From NCBI GenBank assembly GCA_964472875.1, contig CAYYMD010000037.1, forward strand, positions 1-29,264: a stretch of 29,264 nt of DNA, written 5' to 3'. Shown here piece after piece: positions 17,701 to 24,553 of this stretch. This stretch comes from CAYYMD01 sp964472875 (GTDB taxonomy: Bacteria > Planctomycetota > Phycisphaerae > SM23-33). A program made the translations under genes and the position numbers. A model generated the notes under the pieces. That model did no database searches and was not told where the DNA came from. It worked only from the letters and a program-made list of their open reading frames with translations. Every line of letters starts with the position of its first letter. Position 1 is the first letter of the stretch.

Positions 17701-17799
17701 GTCGGACAATATTTGCTGCGCCTTTTGTTGCGCTGTATGCGCAAAGCAGGCGCCTGATGCGAATAAAACCGCAGATAAAAAACAAACCTTTGTCTTCAT
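14698..17799 (-). CDS. Propeller gene 4: divergent methyltransferase-like/double PQQ-propeller protein
   Basis: 1,033 residues and the most divergent copy at otherwise conserved sites. Signal peptide 1-20 (cleavage after CFA). The glycine loop is HLGCGDGEL (43-51), but the acidic strand end is GLAAD instead of GLDxD. Residues 112-122 (DSEIRIPKSEI) are repeat-encoded. The link motif is DQWPQYLHA rather than DEWTHYLHD. The cysteine cluster keeps all four cysteines (516, 554, 572, 574), but the motifs read HDRC, RSTC and PYSCKC, so one histidine of the HH pair and the PPH histidine are lost, and an extra Cys561 appears (PLPCNG). The linker IRNPKSEIRN (616-625) has the cleanest repeat DNA of all copies. 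The second propeller has HRTYW. An AGGAAAGAG stretch precedes the ATG. It may have lost or changed the activity of its paralogues. Confidence 0.84.
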   Translation of the reverse strand: MKTKVCFLSAVLFASGACFAHTAQQKAQQILSDTGVKGGLVVHLGCGDGELTTALRANDSFTIHGLAADAEDVKKARDYILSKDLYGPVSVAQFDPKHLPYIDNLVNLVVCDSEIRIPKSEIQRVLAPGGVLLVEGEKIIKPWPDDIDQWPQYLHAADNNGVAEDTVAGPPRHLQWYDEPAWSRSHIGIPSLCSMVSAGGRLFSIEDRGSIKNSRLPGRWYLIARDAFNGVTLWKRKFDDWEPVTRYVKDIAVQLQRRLAADDNVVYVTPGLDAPLTQLDAATGETIKIYKGTNRTQEFALCGDVLYLVIGDRMNAARYNIVKPEPRRGTNLGGSDPKAPFGGTGWRSSYARQIKNKKDTVCDIVAIDKDSQQVLWRRPDIHNYVGGTLAARGEVAVFQTYKGLTCLDRKTGETRWKAEKKIRSKDGTEPNVVVLADDMVYSQEWGDLFAYSLTDAKEIWRGRIPYNYEKTADLFVIDDQIWVGGASQPTAYNRHTGKKIKTLHQKMTGPMSHDRCYRNFITERFYINSKTGGADFVELKDGEEFPHHWTRSTCGFGPLPCNGLVYVGPYSCKCSQGVMKKGYNAYAPQGGLKSSGQDIPVERDTRLLKGPAYGKIRNPKSEIRNVKDWPTYRHDGARSGVSPAKVPSNLQPIWKADFQCEASQPVIVGGMVFVALGDEHAVCALDAENGSVQWRFIAGGRVDSPPTYYKGHLLFGCRDGWVYCLRASDGELAWRFKGMPERLIVDRGQLESAWPVNGSILVFNDIAYFAAGRNSFLDGGIFLYALNPHTGEVIHNRNIYGPFNENGFPATRHAGFKNDIPVTDGKRIYLRHKAFNIDLKDARRRQQHIVPAAGFTDSTPQHRTYWTVSSGLLFGCRSPAGINIKKQWNVPWGDILVSDGERFFEVRGDPVKRHSYFDPRLGGYLLYAGALEGKRNKLWSSRIKINGEAMVMAGEILFVAGRPLYFPPNHPVEKFQKSYAGELGGVLLAIRAGDGEKLAEVKLDSPVVWDGMSAANDRLFVSLTDGTVMCLGE
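14771..14811. repeat. 41-bp patch shared with 11495-11535
   Basis: Partner of the patch in gene 3; encodes the LAEVKLDSPVVWDG region near the C-terminus of propeller gene 4. Confidence 0.7.
15925..15957. repeat. GGATTTC-type repeat in the linker of propeller gene 4
   Basis: The most regular array: four consecutive gatttcg units, nearly without mismatch, encoding IRNPKSEIRN at the inter-propeller linker. Confidence 0.85.
17433..17465. repeat. GGATTTC-type repeat inside the methyltransferase-like domain of gene 4
   Basis: Units of ggatttc, ggaattc and ggatttg encode SEIRIPKSEI at the same site as in genes 3 and 5. Confidence 0.8.
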
Positions 17800-17828
17800 T
17801 ACGAAACTCTTTCCTCATTTACATCTCT

Positions 17829-17840
17829 CGGAACGTTCCG
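17829..17840. promoter_or_regulatory. 12-bp perfect palindrome in the spacer between genes 5 and 4
   Basis: cggaacgttccg is a perfect palindrome in the spacer that resembles the one between genes 3 and 2. The spacer sequence has changed but a palindrome remains near the same place. Confidence 0.35.
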
Positions 17841-17864
17841 GCGCTCAGGGACGGGCGGTTTGCG

Positions 17865-20800
17865 TTATTTTCCAAAGCATACAACCGAACCGTTTTCCAT
17901 CGACAGGAGTAATCTTCCGTTCGCCGCAATCATTCCGTCCCAGACCGGCGACGAATCCAATTCTGTCCGTGTTATTATCTTGCCGTTTTTCCTGGAAAGA
18001 GCCATCAGGATAGCGCCGCATCGACCTTCCAGGGCGTCGGCCTGCTTTTCCATTTTTTTACGGGTTTGGGGGTCTTCATACCGGATTCGCGCCATGTTTT
18101 CGTCCAGGACATCAGGCGGTCCGGCGGCGAAAAGTGTATCTCCCGCAAGCACCATTGCCCGTGCAAGCAGACCCGGCGAATTTTTTTCCCAGATTAATGC
18201 CTTTTTCCAGTTTGCACTCTTGGCCCTTGCGAACAATCGGTATTCCATGGGCGTGGTCCAGTTGAAATATTTCTGCTGGCGCCCGAAACCGTATACGTTC
18301 TTGTTATCGCAGACCAGGATGCGCCCGGCCGGGCGGCTTCTGCCTGTCAGGAAATAACCGTGCCGGTAACTATACGTGTCGTTGTAAACCCAGTAAGACC
18401 GATGCATCCATGAGTCATCCAGGAATCCGTAGGATGAAAAAAGGTGCGGATAGGATTTACCCTTAATGTCGTGGCCTTTGGTTCGTTTTCCGCCTCCCGG
18501 ATATCGGATTACGTGGTTTTCCGGAAGAAGTCTTTTCTCGATAGTATTTCCATTAAGTTCAATCGCTCCCGCACGCATGAAAATATGGCCGTCAGAAGCC
18601 GAGAGGATGTCGGGCAGGCCAATCAGGCGCTTCTGCTCAGCGCCGGTAAGTTCGCTTCCGTCCGGCGCCTTTCCGTCGAACGTGGCGCTTGAAAGCACCT
18701 TGCCTGTCTCCGGTTTCAGGCGGTACATCTGTAGCCCCCCGTCAAGGAAGGCCGAGCGTCCGGCGACGAACCACGCCTCGCCGTCGCGGATGAGTATGCT
18801 TCCGTGAACGGGCCAGACCGACTCCACCTGCCCCATCGCAGTCAGACGGTGGTCCTCGGCCACGGCGCGGAAGCGCCACACCAGCGCCCCGTCGGATGCC
18901 CGCAGGCAATAGACGCAGCCGTCCCTGCTTCCGAACAGGACCATGCCCTTGTAAATCGTCGGTGGCGAATCAATCCGTCCTTCGGCGGTGAAAGTCCATA
19001 GTTCCGCGCCGTTATCTTCGTTGAGGACATGCAGCGTGTGATGATCGACCGCAGCCACGTATATCCTCCCACCGGCCATGACGGGAGCGCTTAGTTTACC
19101 GCCAATGTCTGATTTCCACGCCTTCTTCGGTGACGAGGGCGCCTTACAGGACGCCACACCGCTGCGCGCGGCATCGTGACGATATGTCGGCCAGGATGAA
19201 TTTGAGATCTCAGATTTAAGATTTGAAATTGTGTTGTATGCCGGCCCCTTCGTCAGGAGGTGTTTGGTTACGTCAACCTTTGCAGATTGTCTGGTCTTTG
19301 CGGAGGCGACGGCGTTGAAGCCGCACAATTTCATGTCCGCCGAGCAGGCGCAATTGTGCATCGGAGCGTATAACAGGCCGTTGGCGGGCATGATACCATA
19401 AAGGCACGCGCCGCGAATCCAGTGGTGAATCTTCCATCGCCAGTTTTTCAGATCGACGAACTCGACGCCTTCTTTGGACGGCAAGAAATAGTTCACGGTC
19501 GCCTTGGATGGATGGCAGCGGTGATGAACAAACCACACCGGGTCTTCCACATCCGGCTTCCTGTTGTGAACGATTTTGCCGGTTTTCAGATTCGCGCCTT
19601 CGAGTTTGTTGGTGTCCGGTCCTTTACCCCGAAGCCAGGTGGTGAACGGCGCCAGCACTATTCCGTTGGCAGCCAGGAGGTCTTCGGGAGACTGGTAGCC
19701 GGAAGGGTAGTGGGGCGACTCCCACAAAATTTTGCCGTTCTTTGCGCTGAGTGCGGTCATCTTGTCCGTGCTGCCCTTCATGTGCTGTCCGTAGCCAGGG
19801 CCCCCTGCGAAGACGACAACGCCGTTATTGACCGCCAGTGAAGGCATGAAACCCGTGGGAATACCCTTTTCGGGGTCAATGGCGGCGACGGGTTCGGAGG
19901 TCCATCTTTCCTGGCCGGTCTTTTTGTCGATGGCGACTATGCTTTTGCCGTTGTGGAAAAATGTCGAATCTCCGGCGACGGCGAGCGTCCCGGGCAGGAT
20001 TACCGAATTAATCCGCCATTTCGCTTGGCCGGTTTCCGTATTGATCGTCACCAGTTTGCGATTCCATCCCTTCCAGCGTTTGTTAAAGGGATTGCCCGGG
20101 GCTCGGATTTTCTTTTCGTAAAGGTGTTTCATCACCTTTTCTTCTTCTTTGCGGGGCGAGCCCGTAACCGCGTAAAGTAAGCCGTCATTCAATACCATCT
20201 CCCAGGTGTTTTCCGTCTCTTCGTATGTCTGTAATTTCTTGCCGGTGACAGCGTCGAGTTGTGAAACGGGGGCGTTGAGTCCGATGGGAACATAGACATG
20301 GTCATAAGTAGCCACCAGTTTCCGGGGTAACTGCGCCGGTCCGCTCTTAAGCGGCGCGAAGCGTGTCCACCATTCGGGAATGGATTTCTTCCACAGCACC
20401 ACACCGCTGAACGCGTCCCTTGCGATAAGCCGCCACTTTGACGGTAGCATAATCGAAACAGTGCTGCCCTCGTCGAAGACGTAGAACACTCGCCCACCCG
20501 CCGAGACCATAGCGTTCATACTGGACATGTGGTCGTGGTGTCGCGCCCAGCGAGGACCGGCGACCCACTGCAGATGCTGCGGCGGAGCGACGAGGGTGTC
20601 GTGGCTGACGGCGTTACCGGTGGAATCGTACATATAGTGCGTCCACTCATCCATCGCAGTCGGCCGCGGTTTGACTATCTTTTCCCACGCGTTGGCCTTT
20701 CGGATATACGCCACGCCTTGAGGAGCCAGAATTCTGTGGATTTCGGATTTGGGAATTCGGAATTCGGAATTAACGACCACGAGGTTAACGAGATTGTCTA

Positions 20801-21122
20801 TATACGGCAGATGTTTCCCATCAAACAGTCGCACAGAGACGGGGCCGTAAAGTTTATGTTGGTGTATGTATTGGCGCGCCTGCTCGACTTTGTTGGCATC
20901 TGTGCACAGCCCCTGAACCAGGTACGAGTCGCCGGCGCGCAGCGCGGCCGTGAGTTTTCCATCGCCGCATCCTACGTGCACCACGAGTCCGCCGGTAACG
21001 CCAGTGTCCCCGAGAATCTTTTTGGCTGTGTCTTCGGCGGAATCTTCAGCCCGCGAATACGCCGGTTGCAGACATACCATCAAAATGAATACTGTCGTTG
21101 TAACTTTTGCCGTTTTGCTCAT
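17865..21122 (-). CDS. Propeller gene 5: exported methyltransferase-like/double PQQ-propeller protein
   Basis: 1,085 residues, the longest copy. Signal peptide about 1-25 (cleavage near SRA). The methyltransferase-like domain has HVGCGDGKL (49-57), with GLCTD in place of GLDTD at the second strand. Residues 118-128 (NSEFRIPKSEI) are repeat-encoded. DEWTHYMYD (158-166) leads to the first propeller. The cysteine cluster is HHRC (Cys536), RGAC (Cys573) and MHNCAC (Cys591, Cys593). The linker ISNLKSEISN (632-641) comes from the GATTTGA repeat class, as in gene 6, with which it also shares PSGYQSP before the cluster; genes 5 and 6 thus form a subgroup. The second propeller has HRSYW. Only a weak GGAAA site precedes the ATG, and a 161-base hairpin-rich spacer separates it from gene 6. 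Confidence 0.85.
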   Translation of the reverse strand: MSKTAKVTTTVFILMVCLQPAYSRAEDSAEDTAKKILGDTGVTGGLVVHVGCGDGKLTAALRAGDSYLVQGLCTDANKVEQARQYIHQHKLYGPVSVRLFDGKHLPYIDNLVNLVVVNSEFRIPKSEIHRILAPQGVAYIRKANAWEKIVKPRPTAMDEWTHYMYDSTGNAVSHDTLVAPPQHLQWVAGPRWARHHDHMSSMNAMVSAGGRVFYVFDEGSTVSIMLPSKWRLIARDAFSGVVLWKKSIPEWWTRFAPLKSGPAQLPRKLVATYDHVYVPIGLNAPVSQLDAVTGKKLQTYEETENTWEMVLNDGLLYAVTGSPRKEEEKVMKHLYEKKIRAPGNPFNKRWKGWNRKLVTINTETGQAKWRINSVILPGTLAVAGDSTFFHNGKSIVAIDKKTGQERWTSEPVAAIDPEKGIPTGFMPSLAVNNGVVVFAGGPGYGQHMKGSTDKMTALSAKNGKILWESPHYPSGYQSPEDLLAANGIVLAPFTTWLRGKGPDTNKLEGANLKTGKIVHNRKPDVEDPVWFVHHRCHPSKATVNYFLPSKEGVEFVDLKNWRWKIHHWIRGACLYGIMPANGLLYAPMHNCACSADMKLCGFNAVASAKTRQSAKVDVTKHLLTKGPAYNTISNLKSEISNSSWPTYRHDAARSGVASCKAPSSPKKAWKSDIGGKLSAPVMAGGRIYVAAVDHHTLHVLNEDNGAELWTFTAEGRIDSPPTIYKGMVLFGSRDGCVYCLRASDGALVWRFRAVAEDHRLTAMGQVESVWPVHGSILIRDGEAWFVAGRSAFLDGGLQMYRLKPETGKVLSSATFDGKAPDGSELTGAEQKRLIGLPDILSASDGHIFMRAGAIELNGNTIEKRLLPENHVIRYPGGGKRTKGHDIKGKSYPHLFSSYGFLDDSWMHRSYWVYNDTYSYRHGYFLTGRSRPAGRILVCDNKNVYGFGRQQKYFNWTTPMEYRLFARAKSANWKKALIWEKNSPGLLARAMVLAGDTLFAAGPPDVLDENMARIRYEDPQTRKKMEKQADALEGRCGAILMALSRKNGKIITRTELDSSPVWDGMIAANGRLLLSMENGSVVCFGK
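19201..19230. repeat. GATTTGA-type repeat in the linker of propeller gene 5
   Basis: Units tttgaga, cagattt and agatttg encode ISNLKSEIS at the inter-propeller linker. This is a different repeat class from genes 1-4, but has the same place and a similar peptide. Confidence 0.8.
20738..20771. repeat. GGATTTC-type repeat inside the methyltransferase-like domain of gene 5
   Basis: Units ggatttc, ggatttg and three ggaattc-like units encode NSEFRIPKSEI. Gene 5 therefore carries one repeat class here and the other class in its linker. Confidence 0.8.
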
Positions 21123-21283
21123 ATTTCCGGTTTACCAATTCGCCTTCAATGCTCCCGTTTTTTAATATTCCTGCGTAATTCGACGGGTTTCACAACCCGT
21201 AGATGAAGTCAACCGCCGAAGACGGACGGGCGAAGCCCGAAGCAGCAATGTTGCGGGTTTTAACCCGTTTAATCCGTAGTACT
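21123..21283 (-). promoter_or_regulatory. Hairpin-rich spacer between propeller genes 6 and 5
   Basis: At 161 bases this is the longest gap inside the operon. It holds three short hairpins: acgggtt/aacccgt (21183-21189 and 21194-21200), cgggc/gcccg with a GAA loop (21227-21239), and cgggtt/aacccg (21254-21259 and 21262-21267). None has a clean T-run in the operon direction, so a processing or attenuation site, or an intergenic REP-like repeat, fits better than a full terminator. A new promoter here cannot be excluded. Confidence 0.45.
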
Positions 21284-24200
21284 TTACTGTAAACAAATTA
21301 ACTTGCCGTCAACGGTGCTCATAAAAATCTTTCCGCCGGCCGCTATCATGCCGTCAAAAACCGGCATATATCCAATCCTGGTTTTGTTAATCTCCCGGCC
21401 GTCGGCGGCGGAAACAGCCCACAGAACACTCCCTTCTTCGCCGGCGAAGAGTTTTGACTGTTTTTTGAGCAATTTGCGCTTTTCGCTATTCAGCCCCCTT
21501 TTCGACTCATTTATGATATCCTCAGCCCCGCATATAAACAGAATATCGTCGGCTTTTACCATAGCCCTGGCCAGTAGGGGGACATCAACATTCCACCGTA
21601 TTGCAAAGTTTTGGCGTTTCTTTGGTTTCTGCGGGGAGGCGAGATTTCTCGGCGACGAAAACAAACGATATTCGATGCCCGTTCTCCAGCCCCAGAAATT
21701 CTGTTTCCTCCCGAACACATAAACATTCTCATCGTCCTGCACCATTATTTTACCGGCCGGTGCCTGGCGCCCATTTATGCCATAACTGTGACCTCCGAGG
21801 ACACCGCGGCCGTAAATCCAGAAGGAACGGTGCCAATAAGTGTCCGTTAAAAAACCATGCGGGGCGAAAAGATGCATATCTTCGCCGCGTTGCTTGTTTA
21901 CGGGAACGACGCGGATTCGCGTGCGCTTGCCTTGCAGGTCGAACGGCTGGGAACGCATAAATACGTAGTCGCCTTCGCTGCTGAGCACGTCGGATTTGGC
22001 GACCGGCATGCTCAGTTTGTCGCCCCCCCCCGCGACATACTCATGCAGATTCTTGCCCGTATCCGGTGCGATGTCGTCCATTTCCGTCTTTGAAAGGACC
22101 TTACCGGTCTGTGGGTTGAGGCGATAAAGGATCATGCCGCCGTCGAGGAACATGGACCTGCCGACCACGAAGTAGAGAACGTCGTCGCGAACGAGCACGC
22201 TGCCGTGCACCGGCCAGACCGATTCCAACTGTTCCCGCACCATGATTTGCTGTTCGTACGGGGCGGCATGGAACCGCCAAACCAAGTCGCCGTCGGCCGC
22301 ACGCAGGCAGTAAACACAACCGTCGGCGCTGCCGAAGATAATCATTCCCTCGTAAAAGGTCGGCGGAGAATCTACACGCCCGCCCGCGGTGTACCTCCAT
22401 TTGACATCCCCCGAGTTGCGGTCCAGCGCAAAAACCGTATGCGAATCAATAGAAGCCACAAACAGATATTTCCCCGCCACGATTGGCTGACTTAATCTGC
22501 CTCCGATATCCGTTTTCCATTTTACGGCCGGATTTTTCGCATCCACCTTGCTGTCGGTGACCCCGCTTCGGGCGGCGCTGCCCCGGAAGGTCGGCCAATC
22601 CGTATCTGAAATTTGAGACCCACCCTGTCGGGATTTGAGATTTGAAATTTCAGATTTATACGCCGGTCCGGTTTGCAGCCGGTCTTTGTCCGGGATTTTC
22701 TTCCCCTGTGATATTCTCGAACCGGCGCCGGCCAGTGCGTTGAAACAGTCGAGTTTGGCCTCCTGGTAGCATGCGCAGGGATGCGGCGGTGCGTAAATCA
22801 GGCCGTTAGCGGGCATAATTCCATAAAGGCACGCGCCACGGGCCCAGTGGTGCAGGTCCCAGTTGCCGGTTGTACGATTAATCACCTCGATGCCGGTCCG
22901 GGAAGCCAGAAAGAATTTATCCGTGGCCTTTGCCCGGTGGCAGCGGTGGTGGAACCAGAAACAATCCGCCCCGCGGGGGATCTTTCTCGCCAGTTTGCCC
23001 GTTTCCAGATCGTATGCTATGAATTCACCGGTGCTTGGGGCGACATCCGGGTATCTCTTGTCGAATTCACCCGGCTTGGAGTTGAGACTGCCGCACCAGA
23101 CAAGGCCGTCGATTACAAAAATGTCCTGCGGCGACTGGTAACCGGACGGCAGGTGCGGCTGCTGCCATTTGACCTCGCCCGTTTTTGCATCCAGGCAGGT
23201 CATCTTTCCTTTGCTTCCGGCGTGTTCGTGCCAGTTCTCGCCGCCGGCGTACAGGAGGCAGCCATCCGCCGCTACGAGCGTCGGCGCGAAGTAGGTCGGC
23301 ATTTTCTCGCGCCACGGCAGTTCCTTCGATTCCCAGAGCTGCTTTCCGTTTTTCTTATCCAGGGCGATGATTCGTGGTCCGTTGCAAAGATAAGCGTTTC
23401 CATCATTTACAGTGAGAGTAACCGGGGCTATCCATGAGAATTCTCGCTGCCACAGAATCCCGCCGTCGCTTTGCCGCACCGCCATGACGGACTTGGGATT
23501 TTTTTTCCACATGCCCTGACGTCTGTCCGGATTAATGGAGGGATTGACAACCAGGTAAAGGACACCATCCTTGAGGAGTATTTCTTCGGTATTCTCCGTG
23601 CCCTCATATACTTTCAGTTCTTTACCGGTAGCGGCGTCCAACTTATTGACAGGCCCTGTTATGTCAAGGGTTACATAAACCCGGTTATCCGTTGCGACCA
23701 CCCGGCGGGGCGTATTTGACGGTCCGCTCTTGAGCCGCCAGAGCCGTTCGGTCCAACGTGCAATCTGCTTCTTCCACAGAACTTTGCCGTTGAAGGCGTC
23801 GCGCGCGGTCAGTCGCCAGTCGGAAGGCCAGAGTATGGAGGCCAGCGGTCCTTCATCCACAATGCAGAAAACCCTTCCGCCGGCGGAGACCACCGCCGGG
23901 ATGCTGGAGGTGTGATCGTGATGTCTCGACCATGTCGGCCCGGCCTGCCACTGAAGATGCACGAGAGGCGAACTTATCTCTGTGTCCCTGCTTACCGCGT
24001 TGTTATCGGGTGCGTGCAGATAGTGCGTCCATTCATCCATCGCATCAGGCCGGGGCTTGTCATGCTGCTCGCCGTTAATCCACGCTACACCGTCCGGCGC
24101 CAGGACGCGCATTACCTCACTCATCGGCACGTCGCCCAAGTCTTCGGCCACTACCAGATTCACCAGGTTGTCAGTATAGGGCAGGTGCTTTCCATCGAAC

Positions 24201-24493
24201 CGCTCCACGGAGACCGGTCCGTACAGGTTTTTGGAGCAGATGTAAGCCCGCGCCTTTTCGACATCTTTGGTGTCCGTATCCAAGCCGCGGACGAGGTAAC
24301 TCTCGCCGGCGCGCAGAGCGGCCGTCAGTTCGCCGTCATTGCAACCAATGTGAACCACCAGCCCGCCTTTTACGCCGGCGGCCGAGAGTATATCCTTCGC
24401 ATCGCGCGTTTCGGCTTCTCCGGCGGGTAAAACACCCGATAAAAGAGATGTTATTATCAGCACATTAATCGCTATAGATTTTGAATAGTTCAT
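21284..24493 (-). CDS. Propeller gene 6: first exported methyltransferase-like/double PQQ-propeller protein of the array
   Basis: 1,069 residues from the ATG at 24493, preferred because GGAG lies 6 bases before it; an in-frame ATG at 24505 adds four residues but has no ribosome site. Signal peptide about 1-27 (cleavage near GEA). The methyltransferase-like domain has HIGCNDGEL and RGLDTD and keeps the ordinary AEDLGDVPMSEV segment. DEWTHYLHA leads to the first propeller. The cysteine cluster is HHRC (Cys518), RGAC (Cys555) and PPHPCAC (Cys573, Cys575). The linker (about 614-631) is the longest: a GATTTGA-class repeat interrupted by a GC-rich insert, reading SEISNLKSRQGGSQISD. The second propeller has HRSFW. 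It is nearest the operon's upstream genes and follows the lipoprotein gene by 60 bases. Confidence 0.85.
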   Translation of the reverse strand: MNYSKSIAINVLIITSLLSGVLPAGEAETRDAKDILSAAGVKGGLVVHIGCNDGELTAALRAGESYLVRGLDTDTKDVEKARAYICSKNLYGPVSVERFDGKHLPYTDNLVNLVVAEDLGDVPMSEVMRVLAPDGVAWINGEQHDKPRPDAMDEWTHYLHAPDNNAVSRDTEISSPLVHLQWQAGPTWSRHHDHTSSIPAVVSAGGRVFCIVDEGPLASILWPSDWRLTARDAFNGKVLWKKQIARWTERLWRLKSGPSNTPRRVVATDNRVYVTLDITGPVNKLDAATGKELKVYEGTENTEEILLKDGVLYLVVNPSINPDRRQGMWKKNPKSVMAVRQSDGGILWQREFSWIAPVTLTVNDGNAYLCNGPRIIALDKKNGKQLWESKELPWREKMPTYFAPTLVAADGCLLYAGGENWHEHAGSKGKMTCLDAKTGEVKWQQPHLPSGYQSPQDIFVIDGLVWCGSLNSKPGEFDKRYPDVAPSTGEFIAYDLETGKLARKIPRGADCFWFHHRCHRAKATDKFFLASRTGIEVINRTTGNWDLHHWARGACLYGIMPANGLIYAPPHPCACYQEAKLDCFNALAGAGSRISQGKKIPDKDRLQTGPAYKSEISNLKSRQGGSQISDTDWPTFRGSAARSGVTDSKVDAKNPAVKWKTDIGGRLSQPIVAGKYLFVASIDSHTVFALDRNSGDVKWRYTAGGRVDSPPTFYEGMIIFGSADGCVYCLRAADGDLVWRFHAAPYEQQIMVREQLESVWPVHGSVLVRDDVLYFVVGRSMFLDGGMILYRLNPQTGKVLSKTEMDDIAPDTGKNLHEYVAGGGDKLSMPVAKSDVLSSEGDYVFMRSQPFDLQGKRTRIRVVPVNKQRGEDMHLFAPHGFLTDTYWHRSFWIYGRGVLGGHSYGINGRQAPAGKIMVQDDENVYVFGRKQNFWGWRTGIEYRLFSSPRNLASPQKPKKRQNFAIRWNVDVPLLARAMVKADDILFICGAEDIINESKRGLNSEKRKLLKKQSKLFAGEEGSVLWAVSAADGREINKTRIGYMPVFDGMIAAGGKIFMSTVDGKLICLQ
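22604..22658. repeat. GATTTGA-type repeat with inverted ends in the linker of propeller gene 6
   Basis: atctgaaattt (22604-22614) is the exact inverse of aaatttcagat (22645-22655). Between them lie further gatttga units and a GC-rich insert (cccaccctgtcggg). The whole is in frame and encodes SEISNLKSRQGGSQISD. Confidence 0.8.
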
Positions 24494-24553
24494 CTTTGTC
24501 TCCATATATCTTTAACCAGTGAAATAGATTTACGCGCCGGAAGCAATTTTTTA

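Noticed and set aside
6331..22658. CRISPR array
   Set aside because: The GGATTTC/GATTTGA units are 7-base low-complexity repeats inside coding frames, without spacers of unique sequence between longer direct repeats.
5076..24493. PQQ-dependent alcohol or glucose dehydrogenases
   Set aside because: The propeller blades are PQQ-like, but I do not see the quinoprotein catalytic set (metal-ligand Asn/Asp pair, catalytic Asp, vicinal disulfide), and two propellers plus a methyltransferase-like domain is not that architecture.
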